A stretch of 64,000 bases of DNA from Diaphorobacter sp. HDW4A (GTDB taxonomy: Bacteria > Pseudomonadota > Gammaproteobacteria > Burkholderiales > Burkholderiaceae_C): contig NZ_CP049910.1 of the NCBI RefSeq assembly GCF_011305995.1, positions 2,108,001 through 2,172,000 of the forward strand, written 5' to 3'. The notes beneath the pieces are model-generated. The model was not told where the DNA came from, searched no databases, and saw nothing but the letters and a program-made list of their open reading frames with translations. Within the stretch, counting starts at the first letter, position 1, and every line of letters begins with the position of its first letter. The position numbers and the translations under genes are program-made. Positions 17,233-27,900 of this stretch are shown here, one piece after another.

Positions 17233-17826
17233 CTAGCGTAGGAAGAGCAGAAGGAGCCGAGGCACATGTGCCTCGGTTGAAGAATTCGTTTCATCGCCAT
17301 CTTCAATGCAAATTTCGGCATCCACGGGGCGCTCATACGGACTATCGATGCCGGTGAAGTCCTTGATTTCACCGCGCCTCGCTCGCGCATAGAGACCTTT
17401 GGGATCACGTGCCTCTCAGACCACCAGTGGCGTATCCACAAACACTGCCCCTGTTCAAAAAGTGCACGGGCCTTGGCGCGGTCCGCTTTTAAAAGGTTAT
17501 ATGGCTGGACACCAGCACGATCAACTCCGCATCGACCATCAACCGTGCCACCTGCGCGATGCCGCGGATGTTTTCAGCGCGCGCTTCTGCGTCAAACCCC
17601 AGATCGGAATTGAGTGCGCGACGAATGTTGTCGCCATCGAGTACATAGGTGCAGCGTCCCTGTTCGTGTAAGGCCAGCTCGAGCGCATTGGCCAGAGTGG
17701 ATTTGCCGGAACCGGATAGACGGTGAACTAGATGCAGTGCGGTCTCTGTTGCATCAACTGAGCACGCATCTCGCGGTTCACGGAGAAACTGACGGTTGAA
17801 ACTGTGGAAGCAGAAGATCGGCTCAT
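17233..17826 (-). pseudogene. cysC: Decayed adenylylsulfate kinase cysC
   Basis: In pieces, the minus strand encodes a clear Cys[21 protein letters not shown], then [60 protein letters not shown] and [11 protein letters not shown]. The Trp codon before FTGLSG is a stop (TAG, 17728-17730). One base is missing just after it, because GGT has become GT, and further frame changes lie near 17500-17420. The start ATG (17826) overlaps the stop of the small upstream gene, so it once sat in an operon with it. CysC makes PAPS, the donor for the sulfotransferase at 14374-15405. A separate chromosomal cysC may still provide PAPS. Confidence 0.85.
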
Positions 17827-18185
17827 GCGAGTTTCGCTACGTTTTGCGATACGACCGCTTCGTACTCGAAGCCCTCCGTTCGGCGACCGATCGAGCTGAT
17901 GAACAACGCGAAATCACCTTGATCAGCGCATCTGACGCGGTAGGTCTGCGATGGCAACTGCGGGGTCTGGGGGCCCAGAAACAGCAGGCTGAAGCGAAGA
18001 TGATCGTTCATTGGTGGGCGCTCGTTGAATGCCGTTACCCGCAACTGCGCCTTGTAGGTGCGGCCTTCCGGATCACCGTAGAACAACTCGATAGTTTGGC
18101 CCTGCAACTGACTTGCGATGTCGTGCGCAAGAGACCTCGCCCAGACGGCATCATCAAGCAAATGGGTATCGGTGGCGTCGGTCAT
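17823..18185 (-). CDS. Small conserved-looking protein, unknown function
   Basis: A 120-residue soluble protein with no signal peptide. It is predicted to be rich in beta strands ([20 protein letters not shown], then [20 protein letters not shown] and [12 protein letters not shown]). It is translationally coupled (ATGA) to the decayed cysC and converges on the tail-collar gene. Small proteins of this kind are found near stand-alone tail-collar genes in my recollection, but I cannot assign a family with confidence. Reading-frame length and coupling support it as real. Confidence 0.6.
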   Translation of the reverse strand: MTDATDTHLLDDAVWARSLAHDIASQLQGQTIELFYGDPEGRTYKAQLRVTAFNERPPMNDHLRFSLLFLGPQTPQLPSQTYRVRCADQGDFALFISSIGRRTEGFEYEAVVSQNVAKLA

Positions 18186-18220
18186 TCTGGTGTTTGGCGA
18201 GGTTGAAAACTCTGTCGATC

Positions 18221-19714
18221 TTAATGCGATATCTGCGCCTTCACCAGTTGCGCGAGGCGTTTTACCAGCGTGGGAATTCTGGCCTCAGACGTATTCCCAT
18301 ACCCCAGTACCAGCCCGTTGTCGTCCTCGTCCGGTTTGAGTGCGAAGCGCGACAGCGGCGTGGGGGCCATATCGTAGGCGCGGGCGGTTTCGGCAATTTT
18401 CATGTCGTTGAAATCAGTCGGCAGTCGCATGGTCAAGTGCATGCCGCTGTCCCCTCCGGTAACGTTGTGCGGAAGTTCCGCGAAATGCGTGGCAATCGCC
18501 TCGCGCAGCAGTTGTTGCCTGCTGCGATACAGCCGTCGCATGCGGCCGAGGTGGCGGCTGAAATGGCCGCTGGCGATGAGTTCGGCAAGGGCCAGTTGCT
18601 CGAAGCGGTGGCCGCCGCGCAGGGTCTCGCGCAGCAGCACGTCGGCGCGGGTGAGCAGGTTGTCGGGCAGCACAAGAAAGCCTAGGCGCAGGGCCGGGAA
18701 CAGGGTCTTGCTGAAGGTGCCGACGTAGAGCACGGGCGCGTGGGGAACGAGGCCTTGCATGGCGGCAATCGGTTCGCCTGCGTGGCGGAATTCGCTGTCG
18801 TAGTCGTCTTCGATGATCCATGCGCCGTGTTGTTCGGCCTTGGCGATGAGGTCCAAGCGGCGCGTGGCGCTGAGCACCGATCCGAGCGGATATTGGTGCG
18901 ACGGCGTGGTGTAGATGAGGCGCGGGGGATGGGTCTTCCAGGCGCGGTCGGTGGCGTGGATGCCGTCGTGGTCCACGCGCATGGGGTGAATGCGCAGGTC
19001 GCCGCAGGCCATGGCGGTCTGGGCACCTCGGTAGCCGGGCTCCTCTACCCAAGCCACGTCGCGGGGATTGGTGACGAGGCGCACGCAGAGCGCGAGGGCC
19101 TCCTGCGCGCCTTCGGTGATGATGACCTGGTCTGCCGAGCAGCGCACGCCGCGCGCGACGGCGAGGTGGTGGGCGATGGCGGTGCGCAGAGCCATTTCGC
19201 CGAGAGGATTGCCGTAGCCTAGCGCGGACACGCCGGCCTGCTGGATAGCCTTGTCCATGCAGCGTTTCCAGAGCGCGAGTGGAAAGCGCGAGAGCGCGGG
19301 AACGCCGGGCTTGAATGCCAAAGATTCGGCGGTGGCGAGGCCGTTGTCGCGCACCTGGGAACTGCGTTCTGCGATGGTGGGCGTGGCAGGTTTTTTCGTG
19401 CGGATGGGCGTGTGAGTGAGCGACGCGTGCGCGAGCGTGGCGACTGTGGTGCCCTGACGGCTGAGCTGTATGAAGCCTTCGGCGCCGAGCAATTCATAAG
19501 CTGCTGTGGCGCTGTTGCGCGAGACCCCCATCGCGAGTGCGAAAGCGCGCGTTCCGGGCAGGCGGGTGCCCGAGGGCAGGCGGCCGTTCAGAATGGCGTG
19601 GCGAATGTTGTGCTGCAGTTGGCGTTGCAGCGAGTCCGCGCCGGGATGCCGCGCAAGCGGGGATTCGGCGAGTAGGGCGATCAGCGGATCGGCGAGCAGT
19701 TCTTCCGGTGGCAT
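18221..19714 (-). CDS. MocR/GntR-type transcriptional regulator with aminotransferase domain
   Basis: A 497-residue protein from the ATG at 19714; an upstream in-frame start adds 23 hydrophobic residues that do not fit the family. Residues about 15-85 are a GntR winged helix (SLQRQLQHNIRHAILNGRLP, then GTRLPGTRAFALAMGVSRNS). The rest is a fold-type I aminotransferase-like domain, with PLP lysine in YVGTFSKTLFPALRLGF and EDDYDSEFRH nearby. MocR regulators sense PLP or amino-acid-related compounds. The divergent GNAT acetyltransferase and MFS transporter are its likely targets across the 183-base gap. Confidence 0.9.
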   Translation of the reverse strand: MPPEELLADPLIALLAESPLARHPGADSLQRQLQHNIRHAILNGRLPSGTRLPGTRAFALAMGVSRNSATAAYELLGAEGFIQLSRQGTTVATLAHASLTHTPIRTKKPATPTIAERSSQVRDNGLATAESLAFKPGVPALSRFPLALWKRCMDKAIQQAGVSALGYGNPLGEMALRTAIAHHLAVARGVRCSADQVIITEGAQEALALCVRLVTNPRDVAWVEEPGYRGAQTAMACGDLRIHPMRVDHDGIHATDRAWKTHPPRLIYTTPSHQYPLGSVLSATRRLDLIAKAEQHGAWIIEDDYDSEFRHAGEPIAAMQGLVPHAPVLYVGTFSKTLFPALRLGFLVLPDNLLTRADVLLRETLRGGHRFEQLALAELIASGHFSRHLGRMRRLYRSRQQLLREAIATHFAELPHNVTGGDSGMHLTMRLPTDFNDMKIAETARAYDMAPTPLSRFALKPDEDDNGLVLGYGNTSEARIPTLVKRLAQLVKAQISH

Positions 19715-19897
19715 GAAACTCAAACAATGAAGTTGGAAAATCGAAAAGGCGCTCAGTGCTTTCCCGAGGAGACACCATTGCACTGTGTTTTCGTGGCACC
19801 ATCAAATGTGCATGGAGTGGCGCTTTCTGGCAAGCCACGGCGGCGCTAGATTTCAGGGTATCCCACCACTGTGGCTTTGACCAGAAAGACGAAACCC

Positions 19898-20599
19898 ATG
19901 TCCACTCGCACGAATGAATTCGACCAGCCCATCGGCCACGCGATGCCCGACTGGACCCCGCGTCCGCAGCCCACGGGCGTGACGCTCAAGGGCCGCTTTT
20001 GCCAATTGGAGCCCATCGATCCCGCGCGCCATTCGGCCGATCTGTTCGCCGCCTACCGCACGGCGCCACGCGGCTGGACCTACATGGTCGCCGGGCCATT
20101 CGAGCGCGAGGAGGATTACCGTGCCTATGCGGAAACCATCGCGAAGAGCGCCGACCCGCGCCACTATGCGGTGATCGATCTGGCCAACGGCAAGGCAGTG
20201 GGCACGCTCTCGCTGATGCGCATCGATCCGAACAACGGCGTGATCGAGGTGGGCAACGTGATGTTCTCGCCGCTCCTGCAGCAAACGCCAATCTCGACGG
20301 AGGCGCAGTATCTCCTCATGGCCTATGCGTTCGACGCGTTGGGCTATCGGCGCTACGAATGGAAGTGCGATGCGCTCAACAAGCCGTCGCGCACCACGGC
20401 GGATCGGCTGGGTTTCTCGTTTGAGGGGGTGTTCCGTCAGGCCGTGATTTACAAGGGCCGCAGCCGCGACACGGCGTGGTTTTCAATCATTGATTCGGAG
20501 TGGCCCCAGGTGAAAGCCGGGTTTGAGCAGTGGTTGTCTACCGGCAATTTCACGGCCGATGGCAAGCAGAAGCAATCGCTGAAGGCGCTGCGCGGTTGA
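19898..20599 (+). CDS. GNAT-family N-acetyltransferase (RimJ/RimL-like)
   Basis: A 233-residue protein. GVTLKGRFCQLEPIDPARHS is the usual RimJ/RimL-like opening. NGVIEVGNVMFSPLLQQTPI, then AYAFDALGYRRYEWKCDALN and RTTADRLGFSFEGVFRQAVI carry the acetyl-CoA-binding and GFxxEG motifs. It acetylates a small molecule or protein N-terminus; the substrate is unknown. I chose the start MSTRTNEF over one 27 bases upstream. It ends with TGATG overlapping the MFS transporter start, so the two form an operon divergent from the MocR regulator, its probable controller. Confidence 0.85.
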   Translation: MSTRTNEFDQPIGHAMPDWTPRPQPTGVTLKGRFCQLEPIDPARHSADLFAAYRTAPRGWTYMVAGPFEREEDYRAYAETIAKSADPRHYAVIDLANGKAVGTLSLMRIDPNNGVIEVGNVMFSPLLQQTPISTEAQYLLMAYAFDALGYRRYEWKCDALNKPSRTTADRLGFSFEGVFRQAVIYKGRSRDTAWFSIIDSEWPQVKAGFEQWLSTGNFTADGKQKQSLKALRG

Positions 20600-21779
20600 T
20601 GCGGCGGGTGGAGGCGTCATCGTCAAGATCGCTGGCGCTGGTGGTGCTCACAGGCGCTTATGTGCTGAGCCAGTTCTATCGCAGCTATGTGGCAGTGATC
20701 GCCACTCAGTTGATCGACGATCTTCACCTTTCACCTCAGATGTTCGGGCTGTTTGCAGGGGCGCTGTATTTCACGTTCGCCTTTGCGCAATTGCCGCTGG
20801 GCTTGGCGTTTGACCGCTATGGTGTGCGGCGGCCAGTGCTGTGTTGTCTGGTGATCGGCAGCGTAGGAGCGCTCGCGTTGCCGCTCACGCGCAGCGTGCC
20901 GGTTGCGATCCTCGCGCATGTGGGCTTGGGCATTGGTTGCGCGCCCCTTTACATGGGATTGCTGAATTTCGTGCTCAAGACAGGCAATGGTGCCGAGCAG
21001 GTGCGCATCGTCACGCGAGCGAGTGCCATGGGTTATGTGGGCGCAGTAGCGGCCGGGTTGCCGCTGGCGTTTGGTGTGGCGATGATCGGTTGGCGTTGGT
21101 CGCTCGGTATCGTGGGGCTGCTGATGGTGGTGGCCACGGTGGGGGTAGCGCTGTCGCTGCATGAGGAGCCTGCAACGGTTGCATCGTCTGCGAATTCTGA
21201 GGCAGGCGATGCCATTCCAGAGCGCACCAGAATGACCTCACGCATCGCCTTTGCGGCGCTTGTGCCCGTGAGCTTCGCGCTGATTGCGGGCGGCACCTTC
21301 CGCATGTCCTGGGGCGGGCCGTATTTTGCCGACATCTTTCATCTCGATGTGGTGCAACGTGGCTACGCTTTGACGGCGGCGAGCCTGCTGGCGATGGCAT
21401 GGGCGCTGTCGATCTCGCGCGTGTTGCGTGTCATGTCAGTCAAATCGCTGGTGTTGTGCGCGTTCGCGGTGGGGGGGTGTTCGGCACTGGTGCTTGCGCA
21501 ATGGCCTGCGTGGGATCGATGCATCCGCTGGTCATGGCGCAGGCGCGCTCTGTTGTGCCGCCGCACAGTCTGGGTCTTTGGTTGGGACTGCTCAACAGCA
21601 TGGTGTTTCTCGGTGTGGCGGTGAGCAACAGTGCCTTCGGCTGGATTGCCGAGCAGGCCGCGCGGCAGGGCATCTCGGGCGGTGCCATGTACTCGCGCCT
21701 GTTTCTTTTCACCGCTTTGGTGATGTTCATCGGCTGGCTGGGGGCCACATTGAGTCCCAGGAATAGGACCATGTCCTGA
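20599..21779 (+). pseudogene. MFS transporter, frameshifted
   Basis: The first frame gives a typical major-facilitator N-terminal half (LDDLHLSPQMFGLFAGALYF-type helix pair, LGLAFDRYGVRRPVLCCLVI) and much of the second half. From about 21510 it turns into Trp/Arg-rich sequence ending at 21624. The second frame resumes family-like sequence: VGSMHPLVMAQARSVVPPHS, GLWLGLLNSMVFLGVAVSNS and a last helix to 21779. So one indel near 21470-21520 separates two good halves; a run of seven Gs at 21471-21477 lies at the start of the interval. It could be a recent mutation or a sequencing error. The likely substrate is unknown; it is coupled to the acetyltransferase. Confidence 0.75.
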
Positions 21780-21838
21780 GACGTTTCGAGCTCATTTTGG
21801 CTGTTTGTGGCATGCTTCTCCGACAGGTTGACTTCTAC

Positions 21839-23149
21839 ATGAAAACCAAGATGCATATTGCGCAAGACACGCACGGGCTCTGGGGAAAGACGGCCATCAA
21901 CGCACCCGCCACGTTGCCGCTGGATCGCCAGTTAACGGCAGATTTTGTGGTCGTCGGCGCTGGCTTCACGGGGCTGTCGACGGCACTGCATCTGGCCGAG
22001 GAGGGAGCGCGGTCCGTTGTGGTGCTCGAGGCATCGGAAATCGGCTACGGAGCGTCTGGCCGTAACGTCGGGCTGGTCAATGCCGGTGCCTGGATCGCGC
22101 CTGAGGAGCTTCCCAGGCGGCTTGGTCCTGTGTATGGCAAGCGATTGCTAGACACGCTGGGCAACGGGCCTGAGCAGGTCTACAGCTTGATCGCGCGCCA
22201 TGGCATCGACTGCGACCCGGTGCGGCACGGTAATTTGCATTGTGCGGTGAGCGCGAGCGGTCTGGCATTGATCGAGGAGCGCGCGCGGCAATGGCGGGCG
22301 CTTGGGATTCCGGTGGATCTGCTTGATGCGAAGGAGGCGGCTGCGCTGATCGGCAGCGACCAATACACCGGTGCACTGCGCGACTCGCGCACCGGCACCA
22401 TCCAGCCGCTGAGCTATGTGCGCGGCCTTGCGCGGGCGGCGGCGCAGCTCGGCGTTCAGATCTTCACGCAGACGGCGGTGGTCAGCAAACAGAAGCAAGG
22501 CGGAGCCTGGCAACTGTGCACATCGACGGGGAACATCGTGACTGCGCCGCATGTTGTTGTGGCAAGCAACACGCGTCAGGAGAGGCAGAGCGACGCCTGG
22601 CCGCAATTGCAGAATGATGCGACCCGTGTGCCGTACTTCAATATGGCCACTGAGCCGTTGCCCAAGCTTTTGCGGCAGAAAATCTTGCCGCAAGGCCAAG
22701 GGGCTTGGGACACGGCCACGGTGCTGTCGTCATTCCGGTTGGACCTTGCGGGGCGGCTGATCTATGGCAGTGTCGGATCGCTCACCGATTGGTCGCGTGG
22801 CACGCATCGGGATTGGGTGCGGCGCGCGATGACGCGGCTCTATCCCGAGTTGCGCGATGTGAGGATCGAGCATGCCTGGCACGGCTGGCTCGACGTGACC
22901 GCCAGCCATCTACCGCATCTGCACCAGCCCGATGACAACGTCTGGGCGTTTGGCGGCTACAACGGACGGGGAATTGCTGCAGGAACGGTGCTGGGGCGCG
23001 AGCTGGCGCACGTGCTGACTGGGCGCATGAACGTGGCGGACATGTCGCTCGCCCCGAGCGCGATTCGCCCGCAGTCCTTCAAACGTGCACGCGAGCTGTT
23101 ATACGAGGCTGGCTCGGTGGCTGCGCATGCGGTCGGTGCCAGATTTTGA
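21839..23149 (+). CDS. FAD-dependent oxidoreductase, DAO/PuuB-like
   Basis: A 436-residue protein. DFVVVGAGFTGLSTALHLAE gives the Rossmann FAD site and VVVLEASEIGYGASGRNVGL the second conserved block of D-amino-acid-oxidase/PuuB-type enzymes. The C-terminus VWAFGGYNGRGIAAGTVLGR closes the FAD site. Such enzymes oxidise the C-N bond of amines or amino acids (for example gamma-glutamylputrescine or D-amino acids) with oxygen or a quinone. I start at MKTKMHIAQD; earlier in-frame starts add an unrelated extension. It follows the acetyltransferase and MFS genes and may act with them in amine catabolism (inference). Confidence 0.8.
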   Translation: MKTKMHIAQDTHGLWGKTAINAPATLPLDRQLTADFVVVGAGFTGLSTALHLAEEGARSVVVLEASEIGYGASGRNVGLVNAGAWIAPEELPRRLGPVYGKRLLDTLGNGPEQVYSLIARHGIDCDPVRHGNLHCAVSASGLALIEERARQWRALGIPVDLLDAKEAAALIGSDQYTGALRDSRTGTIQPLSYVRGLARAAAQLGVQIFTQTAVVSKQKQGGAWQLCTSTGNIVTAPHVVVASNTRQERQSDAWPQLQNDATRVPYFNMATEPLPKLLRQKILPQGQGAWDTATVLSSFRLDLAGRLIYGSVGSLTDWSRGTHRDWVRRAMTRLYPELRDVRIEHAWHGWLDVTASHLPHLHQPDDNVWAFGGYNGRGIAAGTVLGRELAHVLTGRMNVADMSLAPSAIRPQSFKRARELLYEAGSVAAHAVGARF

Positions 23150-23309
23150 TGCATTGTGATTTGTTGGAGTCAATCCAAACAGACCGTTTCAGCGAGTCCA
23201 TGGATGGCAACTGACTGCTGCGGCTTCCATGCGTCGCCAGCGTTTTCCTACACGGCGCGCGGCGATGGCGTGAAATCATCGGCACTTCTCACGGAGGGCG
23301 TCGATTCAC

Positions 23310-23813
23310 ATGAAAGCACTGCACGCATTGTTCACGGCGGTTCACGCCACTATTGCCCTGATGTTTGCACTGGTGGCTTTGGCTATGCTCTGGATCGCAG
23401 GATCCAAGGGCTGGAATGCGCTGAGCAACGGACTTGGGTCGCAGGAGTCCATGGCCATTGTGGAGGCTCTCGGCGTGCTGGCTGCCGCCGTCGTGGCGCT
23501 GCAGATCTCGCAGACCATCGTTGAGGAAGAGGTGATCCGCGATGCCCACATCAGCGGCCCCACGCGCGTGCGGCGCTTTGTCTCGCGATTCATGGTGGTA
23601 TTGGTGGTGGCGCTGTCCATCGAAGGACTGATCGCCACCTTCAAGGCGCAGGAGGAGGCATCGAGTCTGTTGTATTCATCCGCGCTGATAGCAGCCTGCG
23701 GATTCCTGTTGTTCGGTTGGGGCATGTTCGTGCACCTCAACCGCTCGGCCGAGGAACTCGAGCCTGAGGCCATGGAGGCCGCCAAGGGCGAGGATCACAA
23801 GATCAACCAGTGA
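23310..23813 (+). CDS. Inner-membrane protein, unknown function
   Basis: A 167-residue protein with four probable membrane helices: ATIALMFALVALAMLWIAG, IVEALGVLAAAVVALQI, FMVVLVVALSIEGLIATF and LLYSSALIAACGFLLFGWGM. It has a basic loop (SGPTRVRRFVSRF) after helix two and an acidic cytoplasmic tail. I do not recognise the family. It stands alone, 160 bases after the FAD oxidoreductase. Confidence 0.7.
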   Translation: MKALHALFTAVHATIALMFALVALAMLWIAGSKGWNALSNGLGSQESMAIVEALGVLAAAVVALQISQTIVEEEVIRDAHISGPTRVRRFVSRFMVVLVVALSIEGLIATFKAQEEASSLLYSSALIAACGFLLFGWGMFVHLNRSAEELEPEAMEAAKGEDHKINQ

Positions 23814-23978
23814 GAACGACTCGAGAGTGATCCGTACAACGAGACGCTTGCAATCATTGCTATCAATTACCCCACCATGGGGGGGTGTCCGGTGCCTGTG
23901 TGTTCGGTTAACTTTTCGTATCAAGAACGCCACGGCTGTGGTGATACGACGAACACTCGACAGGAAAGAAACCATTCG

Positions 23979-24827
23979 ATGAACAAGATTGGCACGATTA
24001 AGCGTTGCGCACCGCTGGTGATGGCAGTCATGGTGATGGGCTGCGGTGGCAGCGACGACGGTGACGGCAGCAGCCCCACGACGCCGACCGATCCGAGCTT
24101 GGGCTATGTGATCGGCGGCAGCCTCTCGGGCCTCGCTTCCGGCAAGAACGTGGTGATGCAGAACAGCGGCGGCGACGATCTGCGCGTGCAGTCCAACGGC
24201 AAGTTCGCCTTCAATAAGGTAGTGACCAATGGCGGTAGCTACGTGGTCACCGTGCTCACTCAGCCGGACGGCCAGATCTGCGCGGTGAGCAATGGCTCGG
24301 GCAAGGCGAGTGCCGACGTGAGCAACGTGGGCGTGACCTGCGTGGTCAATCCGGTCACGCCGACGCCCACACCAGCGCCCGCCGATGCGCTCGTGGGCCG
24401 CTGGGTGCCCAATGGCTGCGGCAACCTTGACGTGGGCGGGTCTGATGGCACCTACCGTGACTATCACCGGTACGCTCGCACGGGCACCGATACGCTCTCC
24501 AACGCGCCGGGCCGTTACAGCTATTTCGGCGGCAATTGCAGTGGATCGCGCAGCGACAGCGTCGGCAGCGCGGTCACTGAAACCCTCCGCGTGTTGAGTT
24601 CAGACACGGTCAACGGATATACCGTGCATCGCGTGATGACGACGCCGCAAGGCCCCAGCGGTCCTATGGCCGGCCTCGCGTATCAGCGCAGCATCACCTT
24701 CGCGTCCGGCGGGCAGGTGTGCATGATGTCGCGCACGGAGACCTTCACGAGTGCCGAGATCGCGCAGGCCACGGCCGAAAACATCGCGAACAAGGACCAG
24801 ACCAACTGCGGCGTCTGGGAGCGCTGA
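23979..24827 (+). CDS. Lipoprotein, unknown function
   Basis: A 282-residue protein starting MNKIGTIKRC with lipobox VMVMGC and a low-complexity linker (GGSDDGDGSSPTTPTDPS). The next part (LGYVIGGSLSGLASGKNVVM, then GKFAFNKVVTNGGSYVVTVL) looks like an Ig-like or carboxypeptidase-regulatory-like repeat often seen in betaproteobacterial lipoproteins. A TPTPTPAPAD linker leads to a C-terminal domain with several cysteines. A longer in-frame start at 23877 adds a sequence without a signal. The ribosome site aggaaag lies about 14 bases ahead. Function unknown. Confidence 0.75.
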   Translation: MNKIGTIKRCAPLVMAVMVMGCGGSDDGDGSSPTTPTDPSLGYVIGGSLSGLASGKNVVMQNSGGDDLRVQSNGKFAFNKVVTNGGSYVVTVLTQPDGQICAVSNGSGKASADVSNVGVTCVVNPVTPTPTPAPADALVGRWVPNGCGNLDVGGSDGTYRDYHRYARTGTDTLSNAPGRYSYFGGNCSGSRSDSVGSAVTETLRVLSSDTVNGYTVHRVMTTPQGPSGPMAGLAYQRSITFASGGQVCMMSRTETFTSAEIAQATAENIANKDQTNCGVWER

Positions 24828-24954
24828 GCGGTTCGTCCTCGGGCTTCAAAATTTTTCTCCGGCAAGCGATTGCACACCGTCATTGATGGTCAAATCGATG
24901 ACAGCGTCTGATGGTTTCAGACGCATCGAATTTCGCACACCGGAGATGGGGTAG

Positions 24955-27900
24955 ATGCCCGAGGCAAAAGAGCAGCTCAGCAACTTGCTGTCGTACATAT
25001 TGGAGCAGGACAAGGACATTGACCCGCGTGGGTTCAAGCTCCAGGGCTACAAGGATTTCATCATTGCGCAGCAAGCGCTCTCGCAGTTGCCGGGAATCGA
25101 GCTCAACACCGAAGACGAGGAAGGCGCCGTCTGGCTGTGTGTGCATCGCCTCGTGCCGATTGCGCCGCCCGCGGTGGGTTATCTCGAGCATCGCGACTAT
25201 TTGATCGTCGGCGAGTCCCCAAGCGAAGCGGCTCCGCGCATCGACGACAAGCGCGTCGTCGCGCTCGAGGCCCTGCGCGAGGAGCAGGATCGGCGCCTGA
25301 TGGAAGAGGGTGTGATCGTCAAGCGCGACTTCGACAGCGTGGCAGATGAAGCCAAGGCGGTGCATGCGCACTACCTGCCGCTGTGGCAGTCGTGGGCCGA
25401 TGAGGAGATTGCGCGCCGCGAGTCCATTGCGCTCTACAGCCAGCTGTTCGCGCTCAAGACACAGATGGAGCTCGAGACCAGCCTCAAGCCCGTTGAGGTT
25501 GTCTGGGGCTTGGCGGTGGCATCATGGAAGCTCGCGAGCGAGCGCCACGGGCGGGTCGATTACCAATATCCGTTGCTCACGCAGGCAGTCGATATTTCCG
25601 TAGATGCGGTGTCGCTCGCCGTCGAGGTGCGGCCGCGCTCGACCGTCAATCCGCGACTGGAGTTTGATGCGCTCACGCACTGCAACGTGTCCCTCGCGGC
25701 TGAGGTGGAAAACGCGGCGCGGCGACAACTGGCCGAGGCGGAAAACACGGTCTCGCCATTTGATCCGGCAAGCTACGAGCCCGTCGCCCGGTTCGTCTCG
25801 GGCAATTTGCATGAGCGCGGTACTTACCATTCCGAACTGCTGAGCTATCCTGCCATCGGCGAGGAGTTCATCGTCTCGAACGCCGCCGTGCTGTTCGCGC
25901 GCCCCAAGCCCAGCAACTATCTGCATGAAGACATCCAGCGGCTGCAACAGCGCATTGCGCAGGCGGACAGCCTGCCCAGCGCCGCGCTGATGCTGGTGAC
26001 CCCGCCGAGCGACGCCACGCCCGTCATCGAGCCACTGAGCTTTCGCGGCATGTCCGGCCACACGCGAACGGGATTGGGTGCGACTTGCGAGCCCGCGCGC
26101 GAGCTGTACTTTCCGCTCTCCTACAACCAGGAGCAGGTCACCGTCATCGAGCAGCTCGAGCGCACCGATGGCGTGGTGGTGCAGGGCCCGCCGGGTACCG
26201 GCAAGACGCACACCATTGCCAACATCATCTGCCACTTTCTGGCGACGGGCCGCAAGGTGCTGGTCACCTCCAAGGGCGAGCCCGCGCTCACCGTGTTGCG
26301 CAGCAAGATCCCCGAAGACGTGCGCGCGCTGACCGTTGCGCTGCTCGCGGGTGATCGTGAGGGCATGCGGCAGTTCCAGACCTCCATCGAAACCATCACG
26401 CACCGCATCTCGCAGTTGCAACCCGCGCAGACCGAAACGCTGATCGCCAACCTTGGCAGTGAAGTCACCCAGGCCCATGCAAGGCTCTCGAATATCGACT
26501 GGCGTATCAACGAGATGGCGCGCGAGCAGCTCACCTCCATCGAGGTGGATGGCGCGCCAATGCGGCCCGAGGCCATGGCGCAATTGGTCGTCGATGGCGA
26601 GGCAGCGCATGGCTGGTTTCCCGACACGCTGACGCTGCGCCCCGAACACGCCGCGCCGCTCAGCGAAGAAGAGGGCGCACAACTACGCGATGCACGTCGC
26701 CAGCTCGGCAGCGACATCGGTCTGCTCGGCGAACCTCTGCTGCGCGCGGCCGACCTGCCCGCCATTGCCGATGTGGGTGAATGGCAGCAGGCGCTGCTCG
26801 CCGAACTCGAACTTGAAGAAGCCGAGCGCAGCGGCGCGCTGGAGCGACTGGCGTCGACTTCGCCCGAATCTCTGGCGCACGCGCTCGACCTCAAAAACCA
26901 TCTCGACAAGGTGCTCGCCGCGGTGCGCGAGCTGGACGAATCGGGCGACGACTGGTGGCCCATGCTGCGCCAGAGGCTGGGCCAAAGCCGTTTTGCGGTG
27001 GAACGGCAGGCGCTCGAAGCCTTGCTCGATGACGTCGTCAAACTGGAACTCGCGCGCTCGGCGTTTCTGCAGCGTCCGGTGACCGTGCCGCCCGGCGCGT
27101 TTGACAACGCCAAGGTGCGCGAGGCCATCGCCAAGGGTTCGGAAGATGGCAAGCCGTTCGGCTTTCTCTCGTTCGGTATGAGCGATGTCAAGGCCGTGGT
27201 CGCGGAATTTCGCGTCGCAGGACTCGAGCCCGTCGGGGCCGAGGACTGGAAGCATGTGCGTCGTTATCAGCAGTTGCACAGCCATGTGCTCTCATTCAAC
27301 ACCCGCTGGAACGAGGTCGCAGGGCTGCTCGGCATTCCCAAGTTCACGGGTGGCGTGGAGATTCTGCGAGCGCTCTCGCTCACCGCGCGCACGGTCACTG
27401 GCGTGCATGAACTGGTCGCGAGGCTCGATGTCGAATCCGTGCGGTTCGCGGAGCAGGTGTTCGCCACGCCGCCCATCGACCAGCTCAGGCAGGGCCAGCC
27501 GGATCTGCTGGGCATCCGCGCGCAACTCGACCGCCATCTGAGCCGCGCCCAACTTGCGAAGGCGCAGGCAGCGGTCGCGCGATTCCGCGAATCGTTTACC
27601 AATCAGACCGCGCATCTCGTGCCCGAGCTGCGCGGGTTCGCGGCCAATGTGCTTGGTGCGCATGTGCAGACGTCATCGCAGGTCAAGCAGGCCTACGCGG
27701 AGATTCTTGACGAGGTACGTCGCGTTGAAACATTGATGCCGCAGTTGCAGCAGCTCGATGCGCTGACGCGCCGCGTGCATCAGGCAGGTGCGATGCAGCT
27801 CGCGTGGAAGCTGCGCACGCAGCCGCTCGCGGCATCCGGCAACGATCCGCATTGGCCGAGCAACTGGCGCGACGCGTGGCGGTATCGGCGCATGTCCGGA

